A DNA stretch of 64,000 nucleotides, taken from positions 1 to 64,000 of the forward strand of contig JABVXV010000218.1 in assembly GCA_013365325.1 (NCBI GenBank), read 5' to 3'. The first letter of the stretch is position 1. Each line of letters starts with the position of its first letter. The DNA comes from Dipetalonema caudispina. Its lineage: Eukaryota > Nematoda > Chromadorea > Rhabditida > Onchocercidae. The position numbers and the translations under genes are program-made. Of this stretch, positions 41,867 through 53,813 are shown in pieces. The notes below the pieces were generated by a model. The model was not told the origin of the DNA. It saw only the letters and a program-made list of their open reading frames with translations, and ran no database searches.

Positions 41867-42735
41867 TAAATATTTATACATTAATAGTATGAAATTAGCA
41901 ATAAATGATCAGAAATACCTACCCGATAATTTGTATGTTTATATTTTTATTGATAATAAGTAATATCATACCCATTATAAGGGTATCACTTAAATTGCGA
42001 CAGGTAAGGGAAAGAGGTGGAAAAAACTGAAATCCTTCTAAAGTTGTACTGATATTTTATATTGTTGATAATTTTAGCAATAATTAAATCAATAATGATT
42101 ATGATAGAAAATAAAGTAATTGAGCATTAAATATCATATAACAAATAATAAGTGAGAATTAAATTATTAATTCCAATGACAAATCATGTAAACAAAAATG
42201 ACATATAAAATAATCTTAATTAAAAAAAATATCCATTCATGAAATTCAAACAATTTCGAATTTAATTGTAAAAAAGAAAAGAAAAAAAATTTGTGGAAGT
42301 CTGACAACAATTCAACCTGATTCAAAATTTGATTCCAATTAATTTTTGAAATTTAAGAAAAAATTTGAATTTAAAATATGAAATAAACACAGTAATAATA
42401 TTGAAAATAATCTTGTTGATGGGGAAGAAAAATGAAAAAAAAAAGAATCACACAATGATGTTAGCATAAAAAGTTTTAAAATACAATTTTTCATCAATGT
42501 AAAATGATTTCTATTTTTTTTTCAACATTTGAAATAAATTCATTTGCGATTACTTAATCTAAAATAAGTCCTATTGGAAAATATTTTTTAAAAAATTATT
42601 TTCAAAAACAAGAAAGAACAAAATGTCTTCTTTCCTTAGGTGAATGAGCAATAGGACTAATCTATCGAGTATATTGCCAGTTAGCTTTAAGCAATAGCTA
42701 GTTAGAGGAAATGATTGACAACAGCTAATATCATT

Positions 42736-42761
42736 AACATCATTTGTTAACAAATGATGTT
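42736..42761. repeat. 26-bp perfect palindrome
   Basis: Centred on GTTAAC, the half-site is AACATCATTTGTT and the whole 26 bases equal their own reverse complement with no loop. It lies in the gene-free region about 4.5 kb upstream of nothing recognised on plus and downstream of the 47.4-53.8 kb gene on minus. Confidence 0.9.
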
Positions 42762-45700
42762 GATGATTGTGTTGGCGACAAAAGGATTAATCTTTCCCAC
42801 ATTCCATTATTAAATTTCAACTAATTTATTTCTAACTTAATTTATTCCACTCTTTTTCCACTACATCATCATTCATTATCGTTATCATTCGTATTCTAAT
42901 ATTAGTAGTACTCTTATCAATTAATAATCTTTAGCATAGATTTCCTTTTTTTTTTTTTTTGTTTTTTTGTTTTCTTGAAAAAAAAAAGTACAGAAATTTA
43001 TAAGAAATTTTCCGCTTCTTTAACTTTAAAATGATCTAATTAACAATCATTTGTTATCATTATACTCAAAAGTCATTATCTAATTCCATTAGCAGCAACT
43101 TAATCAGTAAAATAGTCATTTATCATTGGAAAGATTTAAATTGCTACTCATTTTTCTTTCTCTTTTTTTTTTTTCTTGCTATTTCTTTGAGATATTTGCT
43201 TAGTTGAAGATGATGAAATTAACAGATAAAAAATAAAAATTTTAAGAAAAGAAAATGAAGGAAAAGTATGAGTATGAAATGGTTGATTAGAGGAGAAATT
43301 TCAACAAATCCTATCAGAGATTGATGATTGAGAAATTTTAACGAATTGTTAATAAGTTAAATCGATAGATGGTTCATAACCAGCTAATTACCATATAATC
43401 TAGCGGATACATTTTTAGCTTAATTAAAATTTTTAAAAGGAAGAAATACACATATATTTGCATATATATGTAATAAACAGTTAAATCTTACAATAAATAT
43501 TTACCAAGAATCATCGTTTCTATTCGGATAATTATTTCAATCATCCTTATTTCATGAAAATATTCTTCCTATCCTAAATTAATAAATAATCAAAATCAAG
43601 AAGTAAACAACAGAAATGAAAATTGGAAAAATGTCAATTTCTAACTGATTGTTGAAAAGAATGATGGCACATTTCATCAAATATTACAACATTAATTCCA
43701 TAAACCTCTTATTAATCATTCCTTCATCATCATTATTATCATGAAACGTTTGTAATGTAATGTTTCTTCCTTTTTTTTTTTTTTTTTGATATCTTATCTT
43801 TATAAAAATTTCCTAATAAATTAATAAAGTGGTGAAAAATGATCGATAAGGGAATAATTCAAACTATTGAAAAAAATTTTTCTAATCAAATCAAGAGTAT
43901 TTTTATTTGACTGAAAATCAGAAATAAAGAAAAAAAAAGAAAAAAGAAAAGATTGGAAATATTTGATGAATTAGAATTGCAAATTCCTATGCCAAATTTC
44001 AACATTTTTAATTTACATCATTGTTATTATTATCATTATTTAATATGTACCTTTTCAATGCTTCAACTTTTGTCTTTATCTTGCTTAACTTATCCCATCC
44101 CAATACGATCGATCATTGATGACTGATTCATTTTTCATCAACAATATAAATGACTCAGATATAATCACTACCGTATGGATGTTAGGAATGAGAAAATTTC
44201 GAAACGATTATTTCATTGATTTTGTTTTCACAACTGTTGAAATTGCAAAGAGAACAGAATGAGGAAAATATGTTTACTTTCGCTTTTTTTTTTTTTTTTT
44301 TTTTTTTTCGGAATATTTTATCTCAAATATTATATGAATAAATGGTAATGAATATTTTATTCTTTTTACAAAGTGGAAAAGCTGTCCATATTTTTTGTTT
44401 ATAAAAGTAAAGAGAAGAGTAAGCAAAAAGATTAGCTATTAAGCAATTTGATTAAAGAAAAAAAAAAAAAGAGGAAGTCAAATATCATAGGAATGATAAG
44501 GAATAATTGAATCGAAAATATGGAAAAGTTATGTAAGGAATAACACTTAATATTGAAAGCAGAAAATAAATCATTGCGATCGACCAAAACAATCAAAATT
44601 CATCAATAACAGTATCATTCATAAGCAATCAACAGAATACGATTATTCAGCAAGATGACAGAAATACTTCACAACAATTGGATCAAGAACTGAACAGCTC
44701 AATAAACAATTGATTGGAATAGGTTGATAATGGAATCAATCAAATTAAGAATAAAATAAGAACTCCTGGACTATTCATATTCATAAAGTTTCCACATGTT
44801 GGAGTCATTTTCATTTTTTCCCGATGGAAATTCTAATTGCAATTATGATAGCGATATCATCATGATCAAATGCATGATCAAAGGAGATGTGTAATGTGGT
44901 CATCAAGATCATCTGGTCATTTAATGTAAAATAATGTTTTAAATAATCGAATAATTTCGAATTCTTGCTAATATTATTGTCAATCAATCAAAAAAAGTTT
45001 AATAATCTTGGAAGATTTGAAATTGTTATATCGGTTTTAAAACCATTTATATTTAGTATTCAAATATTTTCCCAACTCACAATTTGTTTCATTAAAGTGT
45101 TTTTATCTTATTTTACAAATCAACTCTTCTGATACTCATATTGGAATATGATATTAAAATCGAATTTTGTAGAATTTTATCCCATATTTCTCTTCTGTTT
45201 TCCTTATTTTTCCATCAAAAAATGCGAATTTTAAAAAATTTGTTGAAAAAATTATTGAGAAACTAATTAATTTCAAAAATATTTCGTTCAAAATTTTGAT
45301 CATTTAATGAAGCTAACTAAGCTTTTCATTCCTCGAACTTTTTGCTGTTTATCCTTCAGATGTTAATTGATCGATACATTTACATGAAATATATAAAATG
45401 AGAAACTTTTTGTAATTGGTAAACTTGGAATACTAAGTGGTCATTAAGGATCAAATTAGAGGTCATTGAGGATTAAATGCATAAGTCCGTTAGATTTTTT
45501 GCTGCTGAACTTTTTTTTTTAACCCCTGATGATGTAATCATATATTACATTACACATTGAAGCATTTTGCATAAAACGTTTAAAAGATATTAGCATCATC
45601 CTGGATGATAACCAAAAGCATTTGACAGAGCATTAATGAACAATTATATTGATTCTAACATATGAATTTTATGATAAATACAGAGTATGAAATTTAATTT

Positions 45701-46665
45701 TTCAATTAAATAAAATGACTGATAACACTTAACTTCAATGATAATATAAATGAAAATTTTTGTTACAATGTGAGTGTTGATTAACACTGGAAAAATCAAA
45801 AAGTAATGAAAAGCATATTTGATTTTCTCATTCTAATAAAATTTTCGAATTTTCAATTTCTACCATTTGAAATTCTATCCAAAATATTTTAAATGGAAGT
45901 AAATAAATTAAAAAAAAATATGCAAATTTCGAAGGAAATTTTCTAGAAAAAATCAAAAATTACCACATTTTTATTTTTTAACCGCTCAATAGTAGTGAAT
46001 TGATAATAATCGAATGGGGAAGAATGGAGGAATTTGAAAATATTACATTTGTTTCAATTATTAGCATAGGTAGTGAATGTAAAATAAATGAATGAACAAA
46101 ATATAACTATTTTCTTTTTAATTTTTATCATTTTTATTTTCGTTTATGCTTTTATCCATTAATTAACATTTAAGTGCTAACGAAATTTAACAATTAATTT
46201 ATCATCGCTGAATGATATTATGTAAACTGTTTAGGATAAATGCGACAATAATTAATAATACAGCTTTTTTTTTTTATTCCAATCAATTAAATTAGCAACA
46301 CAATGTGGCTTCAAATAGTTTAGAAACCGAATATAATTTTAATCAAAAATGTATAATTTAGTGATTTAACCCATTTAGCATATTCCGGAATGCCTATATC
46401 TTCCCGTATCAACATATGATATATTTTCCTAATAGCTTCAATTCTTCACTCTATTTATTTATTTATTTACTTTTTTTCAGAACTTTATACCAATTGTAGA
46501 ACTTCGAATCAAATTACAAATTCTTCAATTCGAGAATACAACAGAAGAAGTAAAGAGAAAGATAAAAATACGATCTAACATAATATTCCTAATTATATCA
46601 AGTATTTATCGAACCTAATATTACTCAAAAAGGAAAATGAAAGAATGTTAAGAGTGTAACTCGAT

Positions 46666-47150
46666 ATTTGGGTATACCCGAGAAAAGATTAATGGCGATT
46701 ATGAACTGTGCAGAAATTAAAAATGGTAAAACATAATTGTAAAATTTGACAGAATAACTAGGCCAAGAATACATTCAGGTAGAAATCAAGAATAATTGGG
46801 TATACCTAGGGAAAAAGGTTAATTATTGGTATGAATCGTGGAGAAATTAAAATTGAAATATAACTATATAATCTAGCATACTAACTAGGCCAAGAATATG
46901 TTTGGAAAAATTTGATGTATCTGAGAAAAGGGTTCATTAATAATATGAATTATGCAGGGATTAAAATGAAAATACAAAATTTAGAACTGCAAATTTGAAG
47001 TAATAACTGGATCAAAAATATATTCAAAAATCTAAAAGAATTGGGTATACCTCAGGAATAAATTTCTTAGTAATTAGTTGTGTGGAAATTATAACTTAAA
47101 GTTTTAAAATTTAAAATGGTAATTAGGCTAAAAAGAACAATCGGAGACAA
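46666..47150. repeat. degenerate ~125-bp tandem repeat, about four copies
   Basis: Units start with ttgggtatacc-gagaaaag-like sequence at about 46668, 46796, 46911 and 47040, followed by a tgaa-tgtgcagaaattaaaa-like block and an aactaggccaagaatac-like block at about 46756, 46883, 46999 and 47123. Spacing is 115-130 bases. It begins about 270 bases beyond the stop codon of the minus-strand Cys-rich gene, on its 3' side. Confidence 0.8.
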
Positions 47151-47419
47151 ATAGTGAAAAATCAAAAATGCTATAATATAATAAATATCAAATTTTAAAT
47201 TAATGTGATATAAATGGTAAATATTCCCAATGCATATGTGATAAACAAAAATAAAACGAAAGAGAATGAATGAATTTTTCCGGAAATAGATTTTTCCAGA
47301 AATAAACAAAAAAAAACTTACCATCCTCTTTTATTTTTAACAATGAAATTTTTACATAAATTTTTGTTAATAATTCAATAAAATTAAATGAAAGAAATGA
47401 TTGAAATGATTGTAATTGA

Positions 47420-50400
47420 TCACCTTCCATGATTATTGATATTACTAAAGAAATTGCCAAGACCACTAAGAATATTTGATCGACCATTATTACGCTTATA
47501 TTCGGCTGCTTCTGCTTGAAATCGGCTTTCTTGAAGCTTTTCAAACGCGCTACATCTTTTATCTTTGAATATATTTGGTAACTGAAATGATGAATTATTA
47601 AATTATATGAAATAAATTATTACGAAAATTCGGGTAAATAAAAAAAAATTTAAAATAAATTACAAATTAGGAAAATTTTCATTTATTTCACTAGCTAACT
47701 TCATTTTTCTCTTTGCTAGAAAACATATTTTTTATACTTTTAATTTTTCTCTTTACATTTTGTAAAATATTTTAAGTCATAAAAAAAGAAGAAATTACGG
47801 GAAAAAAAACAAACTATGACATCAACAATAAAATCATTTACATTGTTGGTTTCCCTTCAAATTCATAAAATTTATTGAAGATTTAGCTAATATATTATAT
47901 AAAATTGGAATTCTCTGAAAAAAAGCTTATTGAATTTTTGAATTAATTATCTAATAGAATTTGAAAATAGTAACAAAGATATACTGAATTAGCTGTAGTA
48001 GCAGCTTCAAATAGCAGATTTGTTTTAACTTTAGCTCCTTCAATTTCATAATCTACGACAGCATGTTGACAGGCAAGCAAACGATCCGGTACCCGTTTTG
48101 ATACCCAATATTCCAAAAGTTCTGAGTTAGTTGGAGTATATGAACCTTGCTAAAAAAAATGAATTACTTAAATTTAAATCCTTTATTTATGTTGTAAGAT
48201 TAGTTAAACAATATTAAGAATTTTCCAATTCGGTTGTTTGACTATTAATTCGCTTTCTTTAATGATATTTATGATATTGACCGATAATATAAATCAATTC
48301 CAATTAATCTATTCAATAATCAAACAATCCATTATTGATGCACATATATATGAATGTATAATGAATTACTGATTTTACATAAATGATTTTAACTGATTGT
48401 GCATAATGATTTAACTACACATACTTGTACTTGATAAATGTTATGCAAATAATTAGTAATTAAAAATCGGTTAATCGAAAGTCATACAAAAATTTGCTCA
48501 GGTTTATAAATTTCAAATATTTGGGCCGTATAAATTTCATTTTAATTTTTATCCTCTTATCATTAAAAGTATAATTGCGCATACTTTAATTTTTCATTCG
48601 TCTCAACGAATTATTATCAATTAAAATTTCATAATCATAACAATAATGATAACAAAAATAGTAATAAGATAAAGTTGATGATTTAAAAAAGTATGTGAAA
48701 TGAAAAAATACTGCTTACATCAATACTATTAGCAGCAAGCCATTCAGCTATCATTGCTAATTTAAATGCTTTACCAAGCAATGGATTATCCAATTGTGCA
48801 AAGAATTCTTTTTCCATCTAAAAATTATCAAAAATTTAACAAAATTCATACAATAGCAAATCTAAAATAAAAAAATTCTTTTTTGAAACATTTTCTCAAC
48901 TTTCTTTTTTTTTTTTAAATAGCATATGTATGAAATTTAAGAAATTAAAAAATGTTATACACATTTGAATTTTTTGAAGTTCTATTTCTAAACATAATCT
49001 TCTGATACATTATCAATTAAATGATAACTTAATAAGGCTAATATGTGGAATGAATTGGTGTGTTTAATACTGATAAATATATAGATTGCACTGATAACTT
49101 ATCTCAGCTCTTGTTTCGCCTCTCTCATAAAATTTCATCCAAACATCAACAGCTCCCTGTTTTTGCCAATAATCTTTTTGCCAGACTGATTTTGAAAATG
49201 CGGAACAAAGCGTAAATAATGGATCTTCCGGTGGTGGACACAATTTAACAGTTAATCGATAGGTACGCTCTTCGGTTGCTCGACACAAATTGCCATCAGT
49301 ATTTTCTAAGAGTTTTAACTTCCTAAAATTAAATTTGAACAACTTAAAGGGGAGTTTAAACAAAAAAAAAGAACTGAAAAATTTTAAAGAAACAGATTTT
49401 AAAAAAAGTGAAGGATTTATAATTAATTAAAATTATTAATTTAAAGTATAACAAACGCTCTCTTCTTGAATCGAATTATCGCTATGATCTTATTTCTTTT
49501 CCAGAACGATAAAAAGGTATTTCGTACTTAAATGATGGCACTTGCAAGAAATAAGCATTAAGTTTTTATTCCGCAAAAAAGTTGAAAAGTAAAAGTGAAC
49601 TTTTTTTTTACCAAAAAAAAATATGTTAATTTTAAATTAAATTATTGTTCTGAAATAATGGTAACCTTGTATTTTTGCACCAATCACAGTAATAGCATTC
49701 ACGACCACACGTTGCGACGTCCATACAACGTAATTTCCCAATTGGTTGAATCATAACGTCAAGTTTCATAGCAAGGCGATTAATATGAATTTCTAAAAAT
49801 TAAATAACTACAAATTTTTAGATTTGCTAAATTTAATTTTAGATTAATTTTTTTTTTTTTTTTTCAAAAAACAACAGGGAACTATATATATTTCATATAA
49901 GCTGCATGAAAATTTTATGATAATATACAGGATATTTAAGAAAAAGATGATAATATTACAAACATTTAAAATAATTTAAAATTTAGATTCAACGCTTATA
50001 TGATTAGTAATAAAGTAAGTAATAAATGAACAAAAAAGAAAAAAAAAAGACAAGAATGCTGCTAACTTATAACTTTAAAATATTTATTAATGAAATTTGA
50101 CAAATACTTGGTGGTAATGTTACATCGATAGACATATCAACACAATCAGGCCATGTCAATTTTATCGTATCACCAACACGTTCCGATGGATGACTGAATG
50201 AAGGATTGGCCAATTTAATAGGATCGGTACAATTTTTCCCGGTAATTTCTCGACAACATGATGATGTTCGAGCATCTTTCAATTTTGCAATAAATAAATT
50301 CTTGCTAATTACTGCCTAGAATAATATTGTTTTACATATATTTTAAAATTTGAATTCAATAACAATTTAAAAATTGAAATCCAAACTAAATTTTTACATA

Positions 50401-53400
50401 TTATTATATCGTTGATTGTTAATCTATCCATATCTATAAGAATCAAATAATAGTTTCATCTTATCCTTTTGTAAAACTTAAACGAGAAATTCATTTTTTT
50501 ATTTGAATTTTTTAATTTGTATGAAGAAAAACATTTTATTATAAAATTAAAAAAAGGAAGTGCAAAAATTTCTTACAAACTTTAATTTAAATTTTATTTG
50601 ATGTTTACATTGTAAAGAAACGAAAAAAAAAAAAAAAATGATCGACTAACAAATAAATTATTAATTACAAATATTCTCTCTAAACTTCATTCTTTTTTGT
50701 CATTTTTATTTGATATTTTTGTTATCAACGAACAAAAAGAAAATGATGTATAATGGGAAAATTTAATTTTCTTTTATGATTCACTTTCCTTTTCTTAGTT
50801 CAATATAAAAAGTAAATTAAAAAAAGAAAAAAGAGAAGGAGAACAAGCGAGAAATATATACCTGATAAGAATGATTATTAATTTTCTGGATACTTCCTGT
50901 TGCAATGGGTACATCCTTATCATTGTAAATGATAGTATTACCCGACTTATCAGCTACAACTTTACCCACACTACGTCCTTGTACATCATAACATTGTGAA
51001 ATACCTGGTGTTTCTGCTACAAAATACGAATTTATAAATGATTAAATTTACTTTTTTAAAGTATGTCAAATTGAAATTTTTATTAATTATGGAATTATAA
51101 TATCAGCTAAGAGTAATATTACATTTATTATTGAGTATCAAAGTTAAATACCCTTCTACGGGTGAAAATAATTATTATTTTAAAGTCTACATTTAACATA
51201 ATCTAATGTATATTGTGATATTTCACAAATGAAAGATAGCAATATAACTTTTTTATCAATGCATTGAGAATAATTAATTGACCTTTTTCATGCACATTAG
51301 TTGTTGACCCTTTTCTAGGAAATCTTTTTCTTTGAAAATATGTTATGAACAGTTTGCTATTAGTTTTTTTTTTTTTTTTTTAAAAAAATTTAAGCAAATT
51401 AATCTATAAAAGTATACCATAAAATAGCAACAAATTTCGATAATAAATTAAAATAAACGAAGCAGTTTATAATTTCATGTATGTTAACAATGTTATTATA
51501 TGTATGTTTACATTTTCAAACTGTAAATGTTTATTTTTTATCAATAAATCACTTTGTATATTAATTTCAAAATATCAATGAATATCGATATATATTTTTT
51601 AGAATGTAGTTAAGAAATGAATACTAATATATTCATTTCCTTAATGTATTTTAAATATGTATTAAATATATTACTGAATCCAAATAGAATTCAGTAATAT
51701 ATTTAAGAAGTTTTTGTAGATAAAACAAATATAATTTATGATTGGTAAATCTTCGGATTCATTTGTTTTAAATTTGAAAATTTTTGGATTTTAAAATCTA
51801 TTATTCTAAATATTGCACAACAAATTCTTCACTTCTAAAACATTTTGTGAAATGATTTCTTGGCAAACTTTTAACTTTCATCAAAGTAACAAAATTATCA
51901 GTACATTATTTTCATATTTTATCACTTCTCAAACAAAATGTTGCATCATTCAAATTTATACTTTACAAGGCAAAAAAAAAAATCCCAAAAATTTAGAAAT
52001 TCTAAAAATTAAAATTATCCTTACCAGTACAATGATATTTTTCAGATCGTCTACCAAATAATGATTGTGAAAATTCATCATCATCATCATTAACACTATC
52101 AGCTGATAAGTAAGCATCGACTTTATGATTATCCTTTTTTATCGTATATGCATATTTACCATTTTTTTGTTTTTCCTGTAATTATTCATATGATATAATA
52201 ATAATCGATGAGTTTTTGCCTTATTTAAATAGTTATTAATTTGCATAATTTTTGAAATTATAATTTGATATGATAGATGAAATTTTTTAATAAATAATAT
52301 GTGATATGTTCGAAATGAAATGGATGGATATGATAAATTGAAAAGGATTTGAAATCGTATGTGAAATGAAGTCTAATTTAAAAAAGATAATTTTTTATTC
52401 AAATTAATAAAAAAATAATCGTGAAAAAATTGTTTGACTATTTGAAATAATGAAAAAAAGCATACGTATTCTTAAAATAGAAATTTTTTTTTTTTTAAGA
52501 AAAACTCTGCAAAAGCATTCTACTAACTCTATTGATAGCTTTTTCTTTATAATAAAATTGAATTCAATAAAATCAAATTTGAATGAAATGAAATAAATAC
52601 CTTATCCACATATGAAAGTGTACCGGTACCTTCATGCTCATTTTGATTTTGTGGATTAAGAGCAAAATCAAATCGTTCATTGGTGGCTGCAAAATCTGTA
52701 TCCATTGGATCCTTCAGGGAACCTCGGGCCACTGTATCTAACGTATATTTCCCATCAGCTTTTAAGAATGCATGACGTCCTTCATTATCTTCCTTAGTTT
52801 TTATTTGACCTCTACAAAAAAAAAAAAAAAAAAAAAAAATTGGAAAAAATAATAAGTAAAAATAAAGGATAAAAAAATTTTATTTTATTTATACATTTTA
52901 TTGTTTCGCTAACAATAAATTTTACTAATAATTGCTCAATTAAGTAATTAAAAAGAAAATCAATAATATCGTAAAAGATAATTTAAAGTACAATTTTATA
53001 AAACGAAATTTCAAAATTAGAAATGTGAATCATTATTTATCATACAATTGTTAGTAACATACGTATGTATGCCATAAGTTATTTGTTTAATTCAATTTAA
53101 ACTATTTTGTAATTTCAAAACTATCAATTCAAATTCGAATAAATTTGCAAGTAAACAAAAGAAAAAGAAAATATTGAAAAGAAAAAGAAAAAACCCACTT
53201 ATGTCCTTCAACCTGTGCAACACCACCTTTATCACCAAATCGTTGTACTTGTGCTCGTTGTCCATCACTTTCCGCTACTGCCATGTTACCCTGTGCTGAT
53301 GCACTTAATTGTTTACCGGAATTAATCAAATCAAGGATTACCTTTTCCGGATTACTCGCATCTAATGATACCTGAAGAGAGAAAACGAAAATTACAAAGA

Positions 53401-53813
53401 AAAGTTATGTAAAATTTTATAAAGATATGAAGATTTCTGCATGATATTATTATACTTTTAAATAATCAGTTATAAATTTCGGGAAAGAATAATCATTTTT
53501 TCCTGCATCACTAATATATTTCACTATTCTATTATTACTTTTAATAATTATTTTTTCAACAAATGATTAATTTATAGTTCGAAAATTTTCAAATGTTGTA
53601 TATGCATAATAAAAATGTGTAATTTTTCTTTTTGAAAAAGAACAATAATATGAATACCTTTTGTACCTCATTTTTTTCCGGTTCAAACCATGATGTATCA
53701 ACATCAATATGTTTCCGTTTCGGAATAATAGCAACATGATTTGGTGCTAAGGTTGTTACTTCTACTATTGGAATATGAATAAGTAATAATGTAATAATGA
53801 GTAAAAGGAGCAT
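47420..53813 (-). CDS. secreted Cys-rich protein of unrecognised family
   Basis: Eleven exons join in phase: 53813-53658, 53371-53199, 52811-52601, 52175-52025, 51016-50862, 50315-50108, 49792-49666, 49322-49099, 48807-48719, 48149-47985 and 47581-47420 (606 aa). The N-terminus MLLLLIITLLLIHIPIVEVTT is a clear signal peptide. The N-terminal third is cysteine-free and looks like a beta-rich repeat region with alternating Gly/Asp (AVAESDGQRAQVQRFGDKGG, HAFLKADGKYTLDTVARG). Next is an acidic run (NDDDDEF). The C-terminal half carries clustered cysteines (SSCCREITGKNC, DVATCGRECYYCDWC, VKLCPPPEDPLFTLC), so a disulphide-bonded extracellular domain is likely. No membrane span follows. The exon 8/9 junction is the weakest: phase demands the poor acceptor ggaaaaag, while the strong acceptor 10 bases earlier breaks the frame. 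I do not recognise the family, and function is unknown. Confidence 0.82.
51662..51706. repeat. 18-bp perfect inverted repeat in intron
   Basis: Arms 51662-51679 (TTAAATATATTACTGAAT) and 51689-51706 are exact reverse complements with a 9-base loop. It lies in the intron between exons 4 and 5 of the Cys-rich gene and is the strongest hairpin I noticed in the window. Confidence 0.88.

Larger units (their letters stand above)
38261..47419. other. 9-kb AT-rich region without supported genes
   Basis: This is the shared upstream flank of the LDL-receptor-family gene and the 3' flank of the Cys-rich gene at 47420. It carries long A- and T-tracts, GAA and CATA microsatellites, direct repeats near 41 kb, a palindrome at 42.7 kb and a tandem array at 46.7 kb. 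All open frames are short (at most about 90 codons), low in complexity and lack splice partners. Confidence 0.55.
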
